A stretch of 64,000 nucleotides of DNA from Arion vulgaris (GCA_020796225.1 CM036753.1:124001-188000); one strand, 5' to 3'; counted from the first letter of the stretch, positions 44,010-56,537 are shown. Numbers and translations are program-made. Notes: a model not told the origin generated them from the sequence alone.

Positions 44010-47000
44010 TACACTTGTCTCAGTCGTTGGTTTACTTGTCCCAGTCGATGGATCACTTGTCTCAGTCGTTGATACACTTGTCTCAGTCATTGGTTTACTT
44101 GTCTCAGTCGATGATACACTTGTCTCAGTCGTTGATACACTTGTCTCAGTCGTTGGTATACTTGTCTCAGTCGTTGGTTACTTGTCTCAGTGGTTGGTTT
44201 ACTTGTCTCAGTCGTTGGTATACTTGTCTCAGTCGTTGGTTTATTTGTCTCAGTCGTTGATACACTTGTCTCAGTCGTTGGTTTACTTGTCCCAGTCGAT
44301 GGATCACTTGTCTCAGTCGTTGGTACACTTGTTTCAGTCATTGGTTTACTTGTCTCAGTCGTTGATACATTTGTCTCAGTCGTTGATACACTTGTCTCAG
44401 TCGTTGGTATACTTGTCTCAGTCATTGGTTTACTTGTCTCAGTCATTGGTTTACTTGTCTCAGTCGATGATACACTTGTCTCAGTCGTTGATACACTTGT
44501 CTCTGTCGTTGGTTTACTTGTCCCAGTCGATGGATCACTTGTCTCAGTCGTTGGTACACTTGTGTCAGTCATTGGTTTACTTGTCTCAGTCGTTGATACA
44601 TTTGTCTCAGTCGTTGATACACTTGTCTCAGTCGTTGGTATACTGTTCTCAGTCATTGGTTTACTTATCTCAGTCGTTGATACATTTGTCTCAGTCGTTG
44701 ATACACTTGTCTCAGTCGTTGGTATACTTTGTCTCAATCGTTGATACATTTGTCTCAGTCGTTGATACATTTGTCTCAGTCGTTGATACATTTGTCTCAG
44801 TCGTTGGTTTACTTGTCTCAGTCGTTGATACATTTGTCTCAGTCGTTGATACACTTGTCTCAGTCGTTGATACACTTGTCTCAGTCATTGGTTTACTTGT
44901 CTCAGTCTTTGATACACTTGTCTCAGTCGTTGATCACTTGTGTCGTCGTTGGTTTACTGTCTCAGTCGTTGGTTTACTTGTCTCAGTCGTTGGTATACTT
45001 TTCTCAGTCGTTGATATGATTTGTCTCGAGTCGTTGATACACTTGTCTCAGTCGTTGGTATACTTGTCTCAGTCGTTGATACATTTGTCTCAGTCGTTGA
45101 TACATTTGTCTCAGTCGTTGATACATTTGTCTCAGTCGTTGGTTTACTTGTCTCAGTCGTTGGTTTACTTGTCTCAGTCGTTGGTATACTTGTCTCAGTC
45201 GTTGGTTTACTGTCTCAGTCTTTGGTTTGTCTCAGTCGATGGTTTACTTGTCTCAGTCGTTGGTTTACTTGTCTCAGTCGTTGGTGCCCTTGTCTCATGG
45301 TTGGTTCACTTGTCTCAGTCGATGGTTTACTTGTCTCAGTCGATGGTTTACTTTCTCAGTCGATGTTTACGTGTCTCAGTCGTTGGTTTACTTGCCCAGT
45401 CGATGGATCACTTGTCTCAGTCGTTGGTACACTTGTCTCAGTCATTGGTTTACTTGTCCCAGTCGATGGATCACTTGTCTCAGTCTTTGGTACACTTGTG
45501 TCAGTCATTGGTTTACTTGTTTCAGTCGTTGATACATTTGTCTCAGTCGTTGATACACTTGTCTCAGTCGTTGGTATACTTTTCTCAGTCATTGGTTTAC
45601 TTGTCTCAGTCATTGGTTTACTTGTCTCAGTCGATGATACACTTGTATCAGTCGTTGATACACTTGTCTCAGTCGTTGATACACTTGTCTCAGTCGTTGA
45701 TACACTTGTCTCAGTCTTTGGTTTACTTGTCTCAGTCGATGGTTTACTTGTCTCAGTGGTTGGTTTACTTGTCCGAGTCGATGGATCACTTGTCTCAGTC
45801 GTTGGTACACTTGTCTCAGTCATTGGTTTACTTGTCTCAGTCGTTGATACATTTGTCTCAGTCGTTGATACACTTGTCTCAGTCGTTGATACACTTGTCT
45901 CAGTCATTGGCTTACTTGTCTCAGTCGTTGATACACTTGTCTCAGTCCTTGATACACTTGTCTCAGTCGTTGGTTTACTTGTCTCAGTCGTTGGTTTACT
46001 TGTCTCAGTCGTTGGTTTACTTGTCTCAGTCGTTGATACACTTGTCTCAGTCGTTGGTATACTTGTCTCAGTCGTTGATACATTTGTCTCAGTCGTTGAT
46101 ACATTTGTCTCAGTCGTTGATACATTTGTCTCAGTCGTTGGTTTACTTGTCTCAGTCGTTGGTTTACTTGTCTCAGTCGTTGGTATACTTGTCTCAGTCG
46201 TTGGTTTACTTGTCTCAGTCTTTGGTTTACTTGTCTCAGTCGATGGTTTACTTTTCTCAGTCGATGGTTTACTTGTCTCAGTCGTTGGTTTACTTGTCTC
46301 AGTCGTTGGTTTACTTGTCTCAGTCGTTGGTTGACTTGTCTCAGTTGTTGATACATTTGTCTCAGTCGTTGGTTTACTTGCCCCAGTCGATGGATCAAGT
46401 CGTTGATACATTTGTCTCAGTCGTTGATACATTTGTCTCAGTCGTTGATACATTTGTCTCAGTCGTTGGTTTACTTGTCTCAGTCGTTGGTTTACTTGTC
46501 TCAGTCGTTGGTATACTTGTCTCAGTCGTTGGTTTACTGGTCTCAGTCGTTGATACACTTGTCTCAGTCATTGGTTTACTTGTCTCAGTCGATGGTTTAC
46601 TTGTCTCAGTCGATGGTATACTTGTCTCAGTCGTTGGTACACTTGTCTCAGTCATTGGTTTACTTATCTCAGTCGTTGATACATTTGTCTCAGTCGTTGA
46701 TACACTTGTCTCAGTCGTTGGTATACTTGTCTCAATCGTTGATACATTTGTCTCAGTCGTTGATACATTTGTCTCAGTCGTTGATACATTTGTCTCAGTC
46801 GTTGGTTTACTTGTCTCAGTCGTTGATACATTTGTCTCAGTCGTTGATACACTTGTCTCAGTCGTTGATACACTTGTCTCAGTCATTGGTTTACTTGTCT
46901 CAGTCGTTGATACACTTGTCTCAGTCGTTGATACACTTGTGTCAGTCGTTGGTTTACTTGTCTCAGTCGTTGGTTTACTTGTCTCAGTCGTTGGTATACT

Positions 47001-50000
47001 TTTCTCAGTCGTTGATATATTTGTCTCAGTCGTTGATACACTTGTCTCAGTCGTTGGTATACTTGTCTCAGTCGTTGATACATTTGTCTCAGTCGTTGAT
47101 ACATTTGTCTCAGTCGTTGGTTTACTTGTCTCAGTGGTTGGTTTACTTGTCTCAGTCGTTGGTATACTTGTCTCAGTCGTTGGTTTATTTGTCTCAGTCG
47201 TTGATACACTTGTCTCAGTCGTTGGTTTACTTGTCCCAGTCGATGGATCACTTGTCTCAGTCGTTGGTACACTTGTTTCAGTCATTGGTTTACTTGTCTC
47301 AGTCGTTGATACATTTGTCTCAGTCGTTGATACACTTATCTCGTCGTTGGTATACTTGTCTCAGTCATTGGTTTACTTGTCTCGGTCATTGGTTTACTTG
47401 TCTCAGTCGATGATACACTTGTCTCAGTCGTTGATACTTGTCTCTCATCGTTGGTTTACTTGTCCCGTCGATGGATCACTTGTCTCCAGTCGTTGGTACA
47501 CTTGTGCAGTCATTGTTTCTTGTCTCAGTCGTTGATACATTTGTCTCAGTCGTTGATACACTTGTCTCAGTCGTTGGTATACTGTTCTCAGTCATTGGTT
47601 TACTTATCTCAGTCGTTGATACATTTGTCTCAGTCGTTGATACACTTGTCTCAGTCGTTGGTATACTTGTCTCAATCGTTGATACATTTGTCTCAGTCGT
47701 TGATACATTTGTCTCAGTCGTTGATACATTTGTCTCAGTCGTTGGTTTACTTGTCTCAGTCGTTGATACATTTGTCTCAGTCGTTGATACACTTGTCTCG
47801 GTCGTTGATACACTTGTCTCAGTCATTGGTTTACTTGTCTCAGTCGTTGATACACTTGTCTCAGTCGTTGATACACTTGTGTCAGTCGTTGGTTTACTTG
47901 TCTCAGTCGTTGGTTTACTTGTCTCAGTCGTTGGTATACTTTTCTCAGTCGTTGATATATTTGTCTCAGTCGTTGATACACTTGTCTCAGTCGTTGGTAT
48001 ACTTGTCTCAGTCGTTGATACATTTGTCTCAGTCGTTGATACATTTGTCTCAGTCGTTGATACATTTGTCTCAGTCGTTGGTTTACTTGTCTCAGTCGTT
48101 GGTTTACTTGTCTCAGTCGTTGGTATACTTGTCTCAGTCGTTGGTTTACTTGTCTCAGTCTTTGGTTTACTTGTCTCAGTCGATGGTTTACTTGTCTCAG
48201 TCGTTGGTTTACTTGTCTCAGTCGTTGTCCCTTGTCTCAGTGGTTGGTTCACTTGTCTCAGTCGATGGTTTACTTGTCTCAGTCGATGGTTTACTTGTCT
48301 CAGTCGATGGTTTACGTGTCTCAGTCGTTGGTTTACTTGCCCCAGTCGATGGATCACTTGTCTCAGTCGTTGGTACACTTGTCTCAGTCATTGGTTTACT
48401 TGTCCCAGTCGATGGATCACTTGTCTCAGTCTTTGGTACACTTGTGTCAGTCATTGGTTTACTTGTTTCAGTCGTTGATACATTTGTCTCAGTCGTTGAT
48501 ACACTTGTCTCAGTCGTTGGTATACTTTTCTCAGTCATTGGTTTACTTGTCTCAGTCATTGGTTTACTTGTCTCAGTCGATGATACACTTGTATCAGTCG
48601 TTGATACACTTGTCTCAGTCGTTGATACACTTGTCTCAGTCGTTGATACACTTGTCTCAGTCTTTGGTTTACTTGTCTCAGTCGATGGTTTACTTGTCTC
48701 AGTGGTTGGTTTGCTTGTCGAGTCGATGGATCACTTGTCTCAGTCGTTGGTACACTTGTCTCAGTCATTGGTTTACTTGTCTCAGTCGTTGATACATTTG
48801 TCTCAGTCGTTGATACACTTGTCTCAGTCGTTGATACACTTGTCTCAGTCATTGGCTTACTTGTCTCAGTCGTTGATACACTTGTCTCAGTCCTTGATAC
48901 ACTTGTCTCAGTCGTTGGTTTACTTGTCTCAGTCGTTGGTTTACTTGTCTCAGTCGTTGGTTTACTTGTCTCAGTCGTTGATACACTTGTCTCAGTCGTT
49001 GGTATACTTGTCTCAGTCGTTGATACATTTGTCTCAGTCGTTGATACATTTGTCTCAGTCGTTGATACATTTGTCTCAGTCGTTGGTTTACTTGTCTCAG
49101 TCGTTGGTTTACTTGTCTCAGTCGTTGGTATACTTGTCTCAGTCGTTGGTTTACTTGTCTCAGTCTTTGGTTTACTTGTCTCAGTCGATGGTTTACTTTT
49201 CTCAGTCGATGGTTTACTTGTCTCAGTCGTTGGTTTACTTGTCTCAGTCGTTGGTTTACTTGTCTCAGTCGTTGGTTGACTTGTCTCAGTTGTTGATACA
49301 TTTGTCTCAGTCGTTGGTTTACTTGCCCCAGTCGATGGATCAAGTCGTTGATACATTTGTCTCAGTCGTTGATACATTTGTCTCAGTCGTTGATACATTT
49401 GTCTCAGTCGTTGGTTTACTTGTCTCAGTCGTTGGTTTACTTGTCTCAGTCGTTGGTATACTTGTCTCAGTCGTTGGTTTACTGGTCTCAGTCGTTGATA
49501 CACTTGTCTCAGTCATTGGTTTACTTGTCTCAGTCGATGGTTTACTTGTCTCAGTCGATGGTATACTTGTCTCAGTCGTTGGTACACTTGTCTCAGTCAT
49601 TGGTTTACTTATCTCAGTCGTTGATACATTTGTCTCAGTCGTTGATACACTTGTCTCAGTCGTTGGTATACTTGTCTCAATCGTTGATACATTTGTCTCA
49701 GTCGTTGAAACATTTGTCTCAGTCGTTGATACATTTGTCTCAGTCGTTGGTTTACTTGTCTCAGTCGTTGATACATTTATCTCAGTCGTTGATACACTTG
49801 TCTCAGTCGTTGATACACTTGTCTCAGTCATTGGTTTACTTGTCTCAGTCGTTGATACACTTGTCTCAGTCGTTGATACACTTGTGTCAGTCGTTGGTTT
49901 ACTTGTCTCAGTCGTTGGTTTACTTGTCTCAGTCGTTGGTATACTTTTCTCAGTCGTTGATATATTTGTCTCAGTCGTTGATACACTTGTCTCAGTCGTT

Positions 50001-52148
50001 GGTATACTTGTCTCAGTCGTTGATACATTTGTCTCAGTCGTTGATACATTTGTCTCAGTCGTTGATACATTTGTCTCAGTCGTTGGTTTACTTGTCTCAG
50101 TCGTTGGTTTACTTGTCTCAGTCGTTGGTATACTTGTCTCAGTCGTTGGTTTACTTGTCTCAGTCTTTGGTTTACTTGTCTCAGTCGATGGTTTACTTGT
50201 CTCAGTCGTTGGTTTACTTGTCTCAGTCGTTGGTACCCTTGTCTCAGTGGTTGGTTCACTTGTCTCAGTCGATGGTTTACTTGTCTCAGTCGATGGTTTA
50301 CTTGTCTCAGTCGATGGTTTACGTGTCTCAGTCGTTGGTTTACTTGCCCCAGTCGATGGATCACTTGTCTCAGTCGTTGGTACACTTGTCTCAGTCATTG
50401 GTTTACTTGTCCCAGTCGATGGATCACTTGTCTCAGTCTTTGGTACACTTGTGTCAGTCATTGGTTTACTTGTTTCAGTCGTTGATACATTTGTCTCAGT
50501 CGTTGATACACTTGTCTCAGTCGTTGGTATACTTTTCTCAGTCATTGGTTTACTTGTCTCAGTCATTGGTTTACTTGTCTCAGTCGATGATACACTTGTA
50601 TCAGTCGTTGATACACTTGTCTCAGTCGTTGATACACTTGTCTCAGTCGTTGATACACTTGTCTCAGTCTTTGGTTTACTTGTCTCAGTCGATGGTTTAC
50701 TTGTCTCAGTGGTTGGTTTACTTGTCCGAGTCGATGGATCACTTGTCTCAGTCGTTGGTACACTTGTCTCAGTCATTGGTTTACTTGTCTCAGTCGTTGA
50801 TACATTTGTCTCAGTCGTTGATACACTTGTCTCAGTCGTTGATACACTTGTCTCAGTCATTGGCTTACTTGTCTCAGTCGTTGATACACTTGTCTCAGTC
50901 CTTGATACACTTGTCTCAGTCGTTGGTTTACTTGTCTCAGTCGTTGGTTTACTTGTCTCAGTCGTTGGTTTACTTGTCTCAGTCGTTGATACACTTGTCT
51001 CAGTCGTTGGTATACTTGTCTCAGTCGTTGATACATTTGTCTCAGTCGTTGATACATTTGTCTCAGTCGTTGATACATTTGTCTCAGTCGTTGGTTTACT
51101 TGTCTCGTCGTTGGTTTCTTGTCTCAGTCGTTGGTATACTTGTCTCAGTCGTTGGTTTACTTGTCTCAGTCTTTGGTTTACTTGTCTCAGTCGATGGTTT
51201 ACTTTTCTCAGTCGATGGTTTACTTGTCTCAGTCGTTGGTTTACTTGTCTCAGTCGTTGGTTTACTTGTCTCAGTCGTTGGTTGACTTGTCTCAGTTGTT
51301 GATACATTTGTCTCAGTCGTTGGTTTGACTTTGCATCGATGGATCAAGTCGTTGATACATTTGTCTCAGTCGTTGGTTTACTTGTCTCAGTCGTTGGTTT
51401 CTTTCTCAGTCGTTGGTATACTGGTCTCAGTCGTTGACACTTGTCTCAGTCATTGGTTTACTTGTCTCAGTCGATGGTTTACTTGTCTCAGTCGATGGTA
51501 TACTTGTCTCAGTCGTTGATACACTTGTCTCAGTCGATGGTTTACTTGTCTCAGTCGATGTTTCTTGTCTCAGTCGTTGGTATACTTGTCTCAGTCGATT
51601 GTTTAGTTGTCTCAGTCGATGGTTTACTTGTCTCAGTCGATGGTTTACTTGTCTCAGTCGTTGGTTCACTTGTCTCAGTCGTTGGTTCACTTGTCTGTCT
51701 CAGTCGTTGGTTTACTTGTCTCAGTCGATGGTTTACTTTTCTCAGTCGTTTGTCTACTTGTCTCAGTCGATGGTACCCTTGTCTCAGTCGTTGGTTTACT
51801 TGTCTCAGTCGATGGTTGACTTGTCTCAGTCGATGGTTGACTTGTCTCAGTCGTTGGTATGCTTGTTTCAGTCGTTGGTATACTTGTCTCAGTCGTTGGT
51901 ATAATTGTCTCAGTCGTTGTACACTTGTCTCAGTCGTTGGTATACTTGTCTCAGTCGTTGGTATACTTGTCTCAGTCGATGGTACACTTGTCTCAGTCGT
52001 TGTATACTTGTCTCAGTCATTGGTTGACTTGTCTCAGTCGTTGATACATTTGTCTCAGTCGATGATTTACTTGTCTCAGTCGTTGATACATTTGTCTCAG
52101 TCGGTGGCTTACTTGTCTCAGTCGATGATTTGCCTTGTCTCAGTAGCA
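44010..52148. repeat. Giant 21-bp minisatellite (8.1 kb, ~390 units)
   Basis: Each unit is ACTTGTCTCAGTC (13 bp, nearly invariant) followed by an 8-bp variable part, most often GTTGGTTT, GTTGATAC, GTTGGTAT, ATTGGTTT, GATGGTTT or GTTGGTAC. The unit length of 21 leaves all three plus frames and two minus frames free of stops. This gives long predicted frames with heptads such as LVSVVGL and YLSQSLV (plus), and TETSKPT and YQRLRQV (minus). Higher-order repetition is present: landmarks such as GATGGATCAAGTCG recur at 46386, ~49331 and ~51336, and the GGTTGGTTCAC variant at ~45299, 48241 and 50250, giving offsets of about 2.94 and 2.01 kb. Short indel-rich patches occur at ~44930-45020, 45225-45375, 47340-47520, 51110-51120 and 51325-51440. 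Confidence 0.97.
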
Positions 52149-53539
52149 CTAGTGTGGGATAAAGAATCAGTTTTATAATGATCTTTCTATATCTATTAGC
52201 ACTTATTTGTTCAGTATTGCATCATATGCCCAATAAGTTGGTTTAATTTGTTATATCTGTTTTAGATTTCCACTTTTGCTTTGCCAACTGATGATATTAT
52301 ACTTCTAGATACTTGATTATAAACTTGTTTTAGTGTTTGGTCTCCGATTTAGAACTTCGTTAGTTTTTCTGATTTGTTGTCATGGTGTACGTGTTCTTAA
52401 GGTTGATTTTCCTATTATGATTATCACATACCTGGTTATATTTATTCATATATTTTACAAGTACTCTTTTGAACTGGCAGTTAATGCTGGATAATCTGGT
52501 CAAAAATGTCATTTATGGTGTTTATTTATTGCTATATCTTCTCTATTATTCTCCTCTTAGAATAATGTCGTAGTAATTTGTTCCTCATTTTGAATGTTGT
52601 GTCACTTGCTTGTTTTAAAGCTAATTTCTTTTGCAGATACTGTCAATTATAAGTTATGAATAGGAGGAAAGACTACAACCTTGTTTGACTCCAGATATCA
52701 TAGTTAATGACTCTGAACAAACTGTATTTGTTCTTACGATATATTTGATGTTATCATATACGTTTGGTGCAAATGCTTTTCAAGTGTGTGTTCACGAAGG
52801 TGTCATTTGATGGTCAATAACTGTCTTTATTCACAATTTTATGTAGTCTGTGAAACCAGTTGTTCCCATTTGCACTATAGGAAAAAAATTACGTCTTTGT
52901 TCTGGGGTTCGTGAAGTAGAGATGAAGAAGAAGAAGCCAGTTGTAATCGATTGTTTTATTTATTAGTCTTTACATAAGTAAATATTGCCTTTCCGACCAC
53001 TCTGTGAATGATGTGCCAACTGTTATTCGTGTTCTCCTTTCAGTTAGTCAATGCTTTTTGACTGATTACATTAATTTGTCATAATAATCTTAACGTCCTC
53101 TCTGTATCATCAATTTGTATTGGATCATGTCATGTTGAATTCCAAAATTATCTTGTATTCAATCTAGCTGTATGATAATAAATAAACGACGGTTTGTATG
53201 TTATCTTTATGAAATGTAAAGTACTCATTGAAGTGAGCAATTAATCATTATATCATACAATAAATCAATGAATTGCAAACGTTGTCTGAAAAAATTTAAG
53301 CCGAATCTAAGTAATTTTACGACGCGATATTCTCTATTTCTCATGCAACTTGCAATATCAATTTACGCTGGCTTATTGTGAACACATAAACAACATCCTA
53401 TAACTTAAGCAAAATAGCATCATAAAATACGATTTAAAAAAAACGGAATCGTTGCACAGTGTAATTAAACAAACAAAGATACTAGAAATAACAAGTAGGG
53501 TTAATTGCATGTGTAAAGGAGATCAAAACAAATATAGGC
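52149..53539. other. No gene recognised
   Basis: AT-rich. At 52920-52936 GATGAAGAAGAAGAAGCC looks like a (GAA)n retrotransposon tail without a readable body. Confidence 0.4.
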
Positions 53540-53985
53540 TAGTCCTTTCAATCAAAATGTGAAGTCCAGTGCTGTTCTATGGCTCGGAAATATAGAAGAC
53601 AAAAAAAGAAACCACCAAAAAACTACAGACCTTCATAAGTAGATGCTAGAAGTAAGAATGAATGAACAGAAATTGGTATGATAAGACTACGAACGATGAA
53701 CTCCAGAGAAAGAACTCCCAGCAGATACCAGTGGAGAAGAGCTGAGGAAGAGACGCTGACGATGGATAGTTCTATTAAGAAAACCGACTGTTTACACATT
53801 GCAAAGGCACTGTTTTTGGAACCCATAGGGAAGAGGAGTAGGTAAAGGCTTGGGCATGCCCAGAAAGCTGGGCTGATGGCCAAAGGAAAGAATTTTAGCT
53901 GGCAGGAGAGAAGGCTGGAAGAAGATTGTTGAAGACTTGTGCTCCGTTGGGAGTTGAAAGGTGAAGAAAAAGAAAGAAAGAAAAC
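53540..53985 (+). pseudogene. LINE C-terminus with A/GAA-rich tail
   Basis: A decayed sister of 18440-18916: the nucleotide phrases TCAAAATGTGAAGTCCAGTG, AACTACAGACCTTCATAAGT, GCACTGTTTTTGGAACCCAT and GAAGAGGAGTAGGTAAAGGC are shared, as is the end DLCSVGS, stop, KVKKKKERK. Almost no frame remains. Minus-strand open frames are shadows. Confidence 0.8.
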
Positions 53986-54127
53986 ATAATAGAAGTAGAT
54001 GGTAAGCGCTCATAGCCTGTTGGTTTGCTTATGTTTCTTATCACTTGATTAAGTCATTTGTTAAAAAAGGGGTTCTTTTTTTGTTTTGTAAATTAATTAT
54101 TCACATTATCTGAATTATGCAAAACTG
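53986..54127. other. Short unassigned stretch
   Basis: No motif was seen. Confidence 0.3.
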
Positions 54128-54362
54128 GTGGCGTCTGTGGCTTGGGGATATTGACTCGGTCTATGCTTACCTCGACGTTCTGAATTCAGTGCCGCTGCGA
54201 ACAGTTTGGTTGCGGAATTGTTCGCGGATTTTTACAAAGGACGATGTCACCACCGGTTCAGAAAACGTGGCAAATTACTGAACGTAATATGCCTGAAAAA
54301 TCACAAACAGAGTTCAAAAGTTGAGGTTTATTCTGAGAGTCATGTAAAAGGGATGTAAATTA
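54128..54362 (+). mobile_element. SINE-A copy 5
   Basis: The head reads GGTGGCGTCTGTGGCTTGGG (A box) and ACGTTCTGAATTCAGTGCCG (B box lost), then GGATTTTTACAAAGGACGAT, CACCGGTTCAGAAAACG and TGAACGTAATATGCCTGAAA. Same orientation as copy 4. Confidence 0.75.
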
Positions 54363-54671
54363 ACTTTTTGTTTGTCTAAAACTACAATATCTATTAGTTC
54401 ACAGCTTATCATATCTTTCTAAGTTTATCATAATACACCCCAGCCCATATCTTCTGGGGCAGTTGTTACAGTTATTTTGAAGTTGGTCATCTCAAAAATA
54501 GATATGGTAATAAAGACATTGACAACATGGTAACGTAGGGAGGATGAAGCAAACAGAGACATTTGTATAAAAGCAATGCAAGCAGACTATGCTCTGATGC
54601 TACCAGATGTAATAAAAGTCACTGAACAAGAAAGCGTAGAATCGAGCCCCATAAACAATATACATACTATC
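54363..54671. other. No gene recognised
   Basis: Nothing recognisable was found. Confidence 0.35.
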
Positions 54672-54932
54672 AACTATCTCTTCTTTGAGCGTCATATCCT
54701 TCGCACGTATTAACCACTCTGTGTGATTTGTGTGTCATCTGAGCCTAAGAGCGATTGTACGTTGCTTTTGATTGCCGGAAACGCTGAAGTAGACAAAGCA
54801 AATCCGATTTTTTTACGATACTTTATTTAGGTGACTACCTGGGTCCTACATCAGTCGTAACCTACATCAATCGCCTTGTGAGTCATGATGTTACTATTCT
54901 TTGCTTCCTTGAGCCTCGGCACCTTTTGACAC
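54672..54932 (-). mobile_element. SINE-B copy 5
   Basis: Plus-strand landmarks ATTAACCACTCTGTGTGATT, CTGAGCCTAAGAGCGATTGT, CTACATCAGTCG and TTACTATTCTTTGCTTCCTT are the reverse complement of those in the plus-strand copies. The GAA tail is reduced to CTTCTTTG at about 54680. Confidence 0.75.
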
Positions 54933-55014
54933 AGCTACAGATACAATAATTGTCCAAGATTTTCCAGTTCTTCAAGTAAAATCAAAGACATATAAAATAT
55001 GACTGTAGAATAGA

Positions 55015-55015
<1 letters not shown>

Positions 55016-55090
<75 letters not shown>
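55016..55090. repeat. (TA)n microsatellite at a LINE 3' end
   Basis: A TA run of more than 60 bases with one GT interruption. Confidence 0.95.
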
Positions 55091-55091
<1 letters not shown>

Positions 55092-55152
55092 GAGCCTGCA
55101 AGTAATTTCTTCACTGCTCTATCTTGGGCAACTCACTCAAATCTCATCCTGG

Positions 55153-55155
<3 letters not shown>
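55091..55155 (-). mobile_element. LINE 3' end fragment (TA-tailed family, copy 4)
   Basis: AGAGCCTGCAAGTAATTTCT and CTCTATCTTGGGCAACTCAC match the tail at 40048-40145 (GGGCCTGCAAGTAATTTAT, CTCTGTCCTGGGCAGCTCGC). Only about 65 bp survive between two TA microsatellites. Confidence 0.7.

Positions 55156-55157
<2 letters not shown>

Positions 55158-55206
<49 letters not shown>
55158..55206. repeat. (TA)n microsatellite
   Basis: A pure TA run on the truncated side of the LINE tail. Confidence 0.95.
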
Positions 55207-55209
<3 letters not shown>

Positions 55210-55494
55210 TATCTATACACAAATATACAATATAACAATCAGGCAAATGAAATTAACGTAGCAGGACTTTCTAAACTCTGGAGAAGAAAAATGGTTAGGT
55301 TTATCTCATATTTTGCCAGACAAGTCATTAAGTTATATATCAATTATCTTGAATCCTTGTCTGCATATAATCGTTCAGAAATAAGTATACCAATAATATA
55401 CCAATATCAATTTGTATTATAGAAGAGCATTATCAATATCATTACAGGAACAATCATCATTTGAAGTGTTTGCATAGGGCAACAATAACCAACA
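55207..55494. other. Short unassigned stretch
   Basis: No motif was seen. Confidence 0.3.
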
Positions 55495-55985
55495 TCTGTA
55501 CGTGTGAATATATGACAGAAACAGTAAGTATGTGTACATGTTTATATAGGACAGAAACAGTAAGTATGTGTACGTGTTTATATAGGACAGAAACAGTACG
55601 TATGTGTACATGTTTATATAGGACAGAAACAGTATGTATGTATGCATATTTGTATGAGACAGGAACGGTATGTATGTGTGCATTGTTTATATGAGACCCA
55701 GAAACAGTATGTGTACGTGTCTATATAGGACAGAAACAGTATTTGTACGTGTTATATATGACAGAGACAGTATTTGTACGATATTTATATATATGAAGCA
55801 GTATGTTTACATGTTTATATGACAGAAACAGTATGTGTACGTGTTTATATGCTTGAAACAGTATGTGTATGTGTTTATATAGGACAGAAACAATATGTGT
55901 ACGTGTGTATACGGACAGAGGACAGTATGTGTACGTGTTTATATAGGACCCAGAAACGGTATGTGTACGTATTTGTATCAAGAAA
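55495..55985. repeat. ~33-36-bp tandem repeat (about 14 units)
   Basis: Units contain GTGTACGTGTTTATATAGGA followed by CAGAAACAGTAT. Unit length varies through indels. The early units (55525-55680) are the most regular. Open frames on both strands follow the repeat. Confidence 0.9.
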
Positions 55986-56537
55986 GAGAATGCATGACTT
56001 AGCAATACCTGGCAGATGCACCCAGACCACTTTCTGTAACGTTTTCTGGCGAAATGCTGGAAAGAAACGTGAAGATCAAGGAAAATGTTGATAAATGGGG
56101 ACTAAGTCAGGTTAAAATAACAAAATATATCACTCAAACCATCTGAAACGCGCACGACAAATACAGATGATGAACAATGGGCCACAACCGGGAAGAATGA
56201 AGTAGGCAAAAAAGATTTTGAAAAAATGAAAGTTGCCAGCCCCATAGCAATTTTGCAAAAGCAAGATTGAGCTAGCAAGCATGCAGCTAATCCTAGCTCC
56301 AGAAAGTATCAGCACCATACTGATTTTATTACTAGGGATATACGTTTGAGAACAATATTATCAACTTGAGGCGCAACGCATTGTGTATTGTGCGAGTGTA
56401 ACTGAAATATGGCATGAGGGAAATACAAACAACACATATAGACAAGCTATGTGTCTAGTTTCGACCTGAAACAGTATTCCGAAAAAATGAGAATGGTTTT
56501 AGTCACACACAGAATACCTCGTTTATAACATCTCAGA
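55986..56537. other. No gene recognised
   Basis: No domain or transposon motif was found on either strand. Confidence 0.35.

Noticed and set aside
43900..51307. Very long open frames (400-1283 codons) on both strands
   Set aside because: They arise because the 21-bp unit has no stop in five frames. Frames switch wherever units have small indels, several overlap on opposite strands, and the longest one begins at TTG rather than ATG.
44010..52148. Repeat-spacer appearance reminiscent of a CRISPR array
   Set aside because: The conserved part is 13 bp and the variable part 8 bp with a few recurring words. This is a eukaryotic minisatellite with no cas-like genes and no unique spacers.
55417..56091. 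Open frames on both strands rich in Tyr/Thr/His
   Set aside because: Periodic translation of the 33-36-bp tandem repeat.
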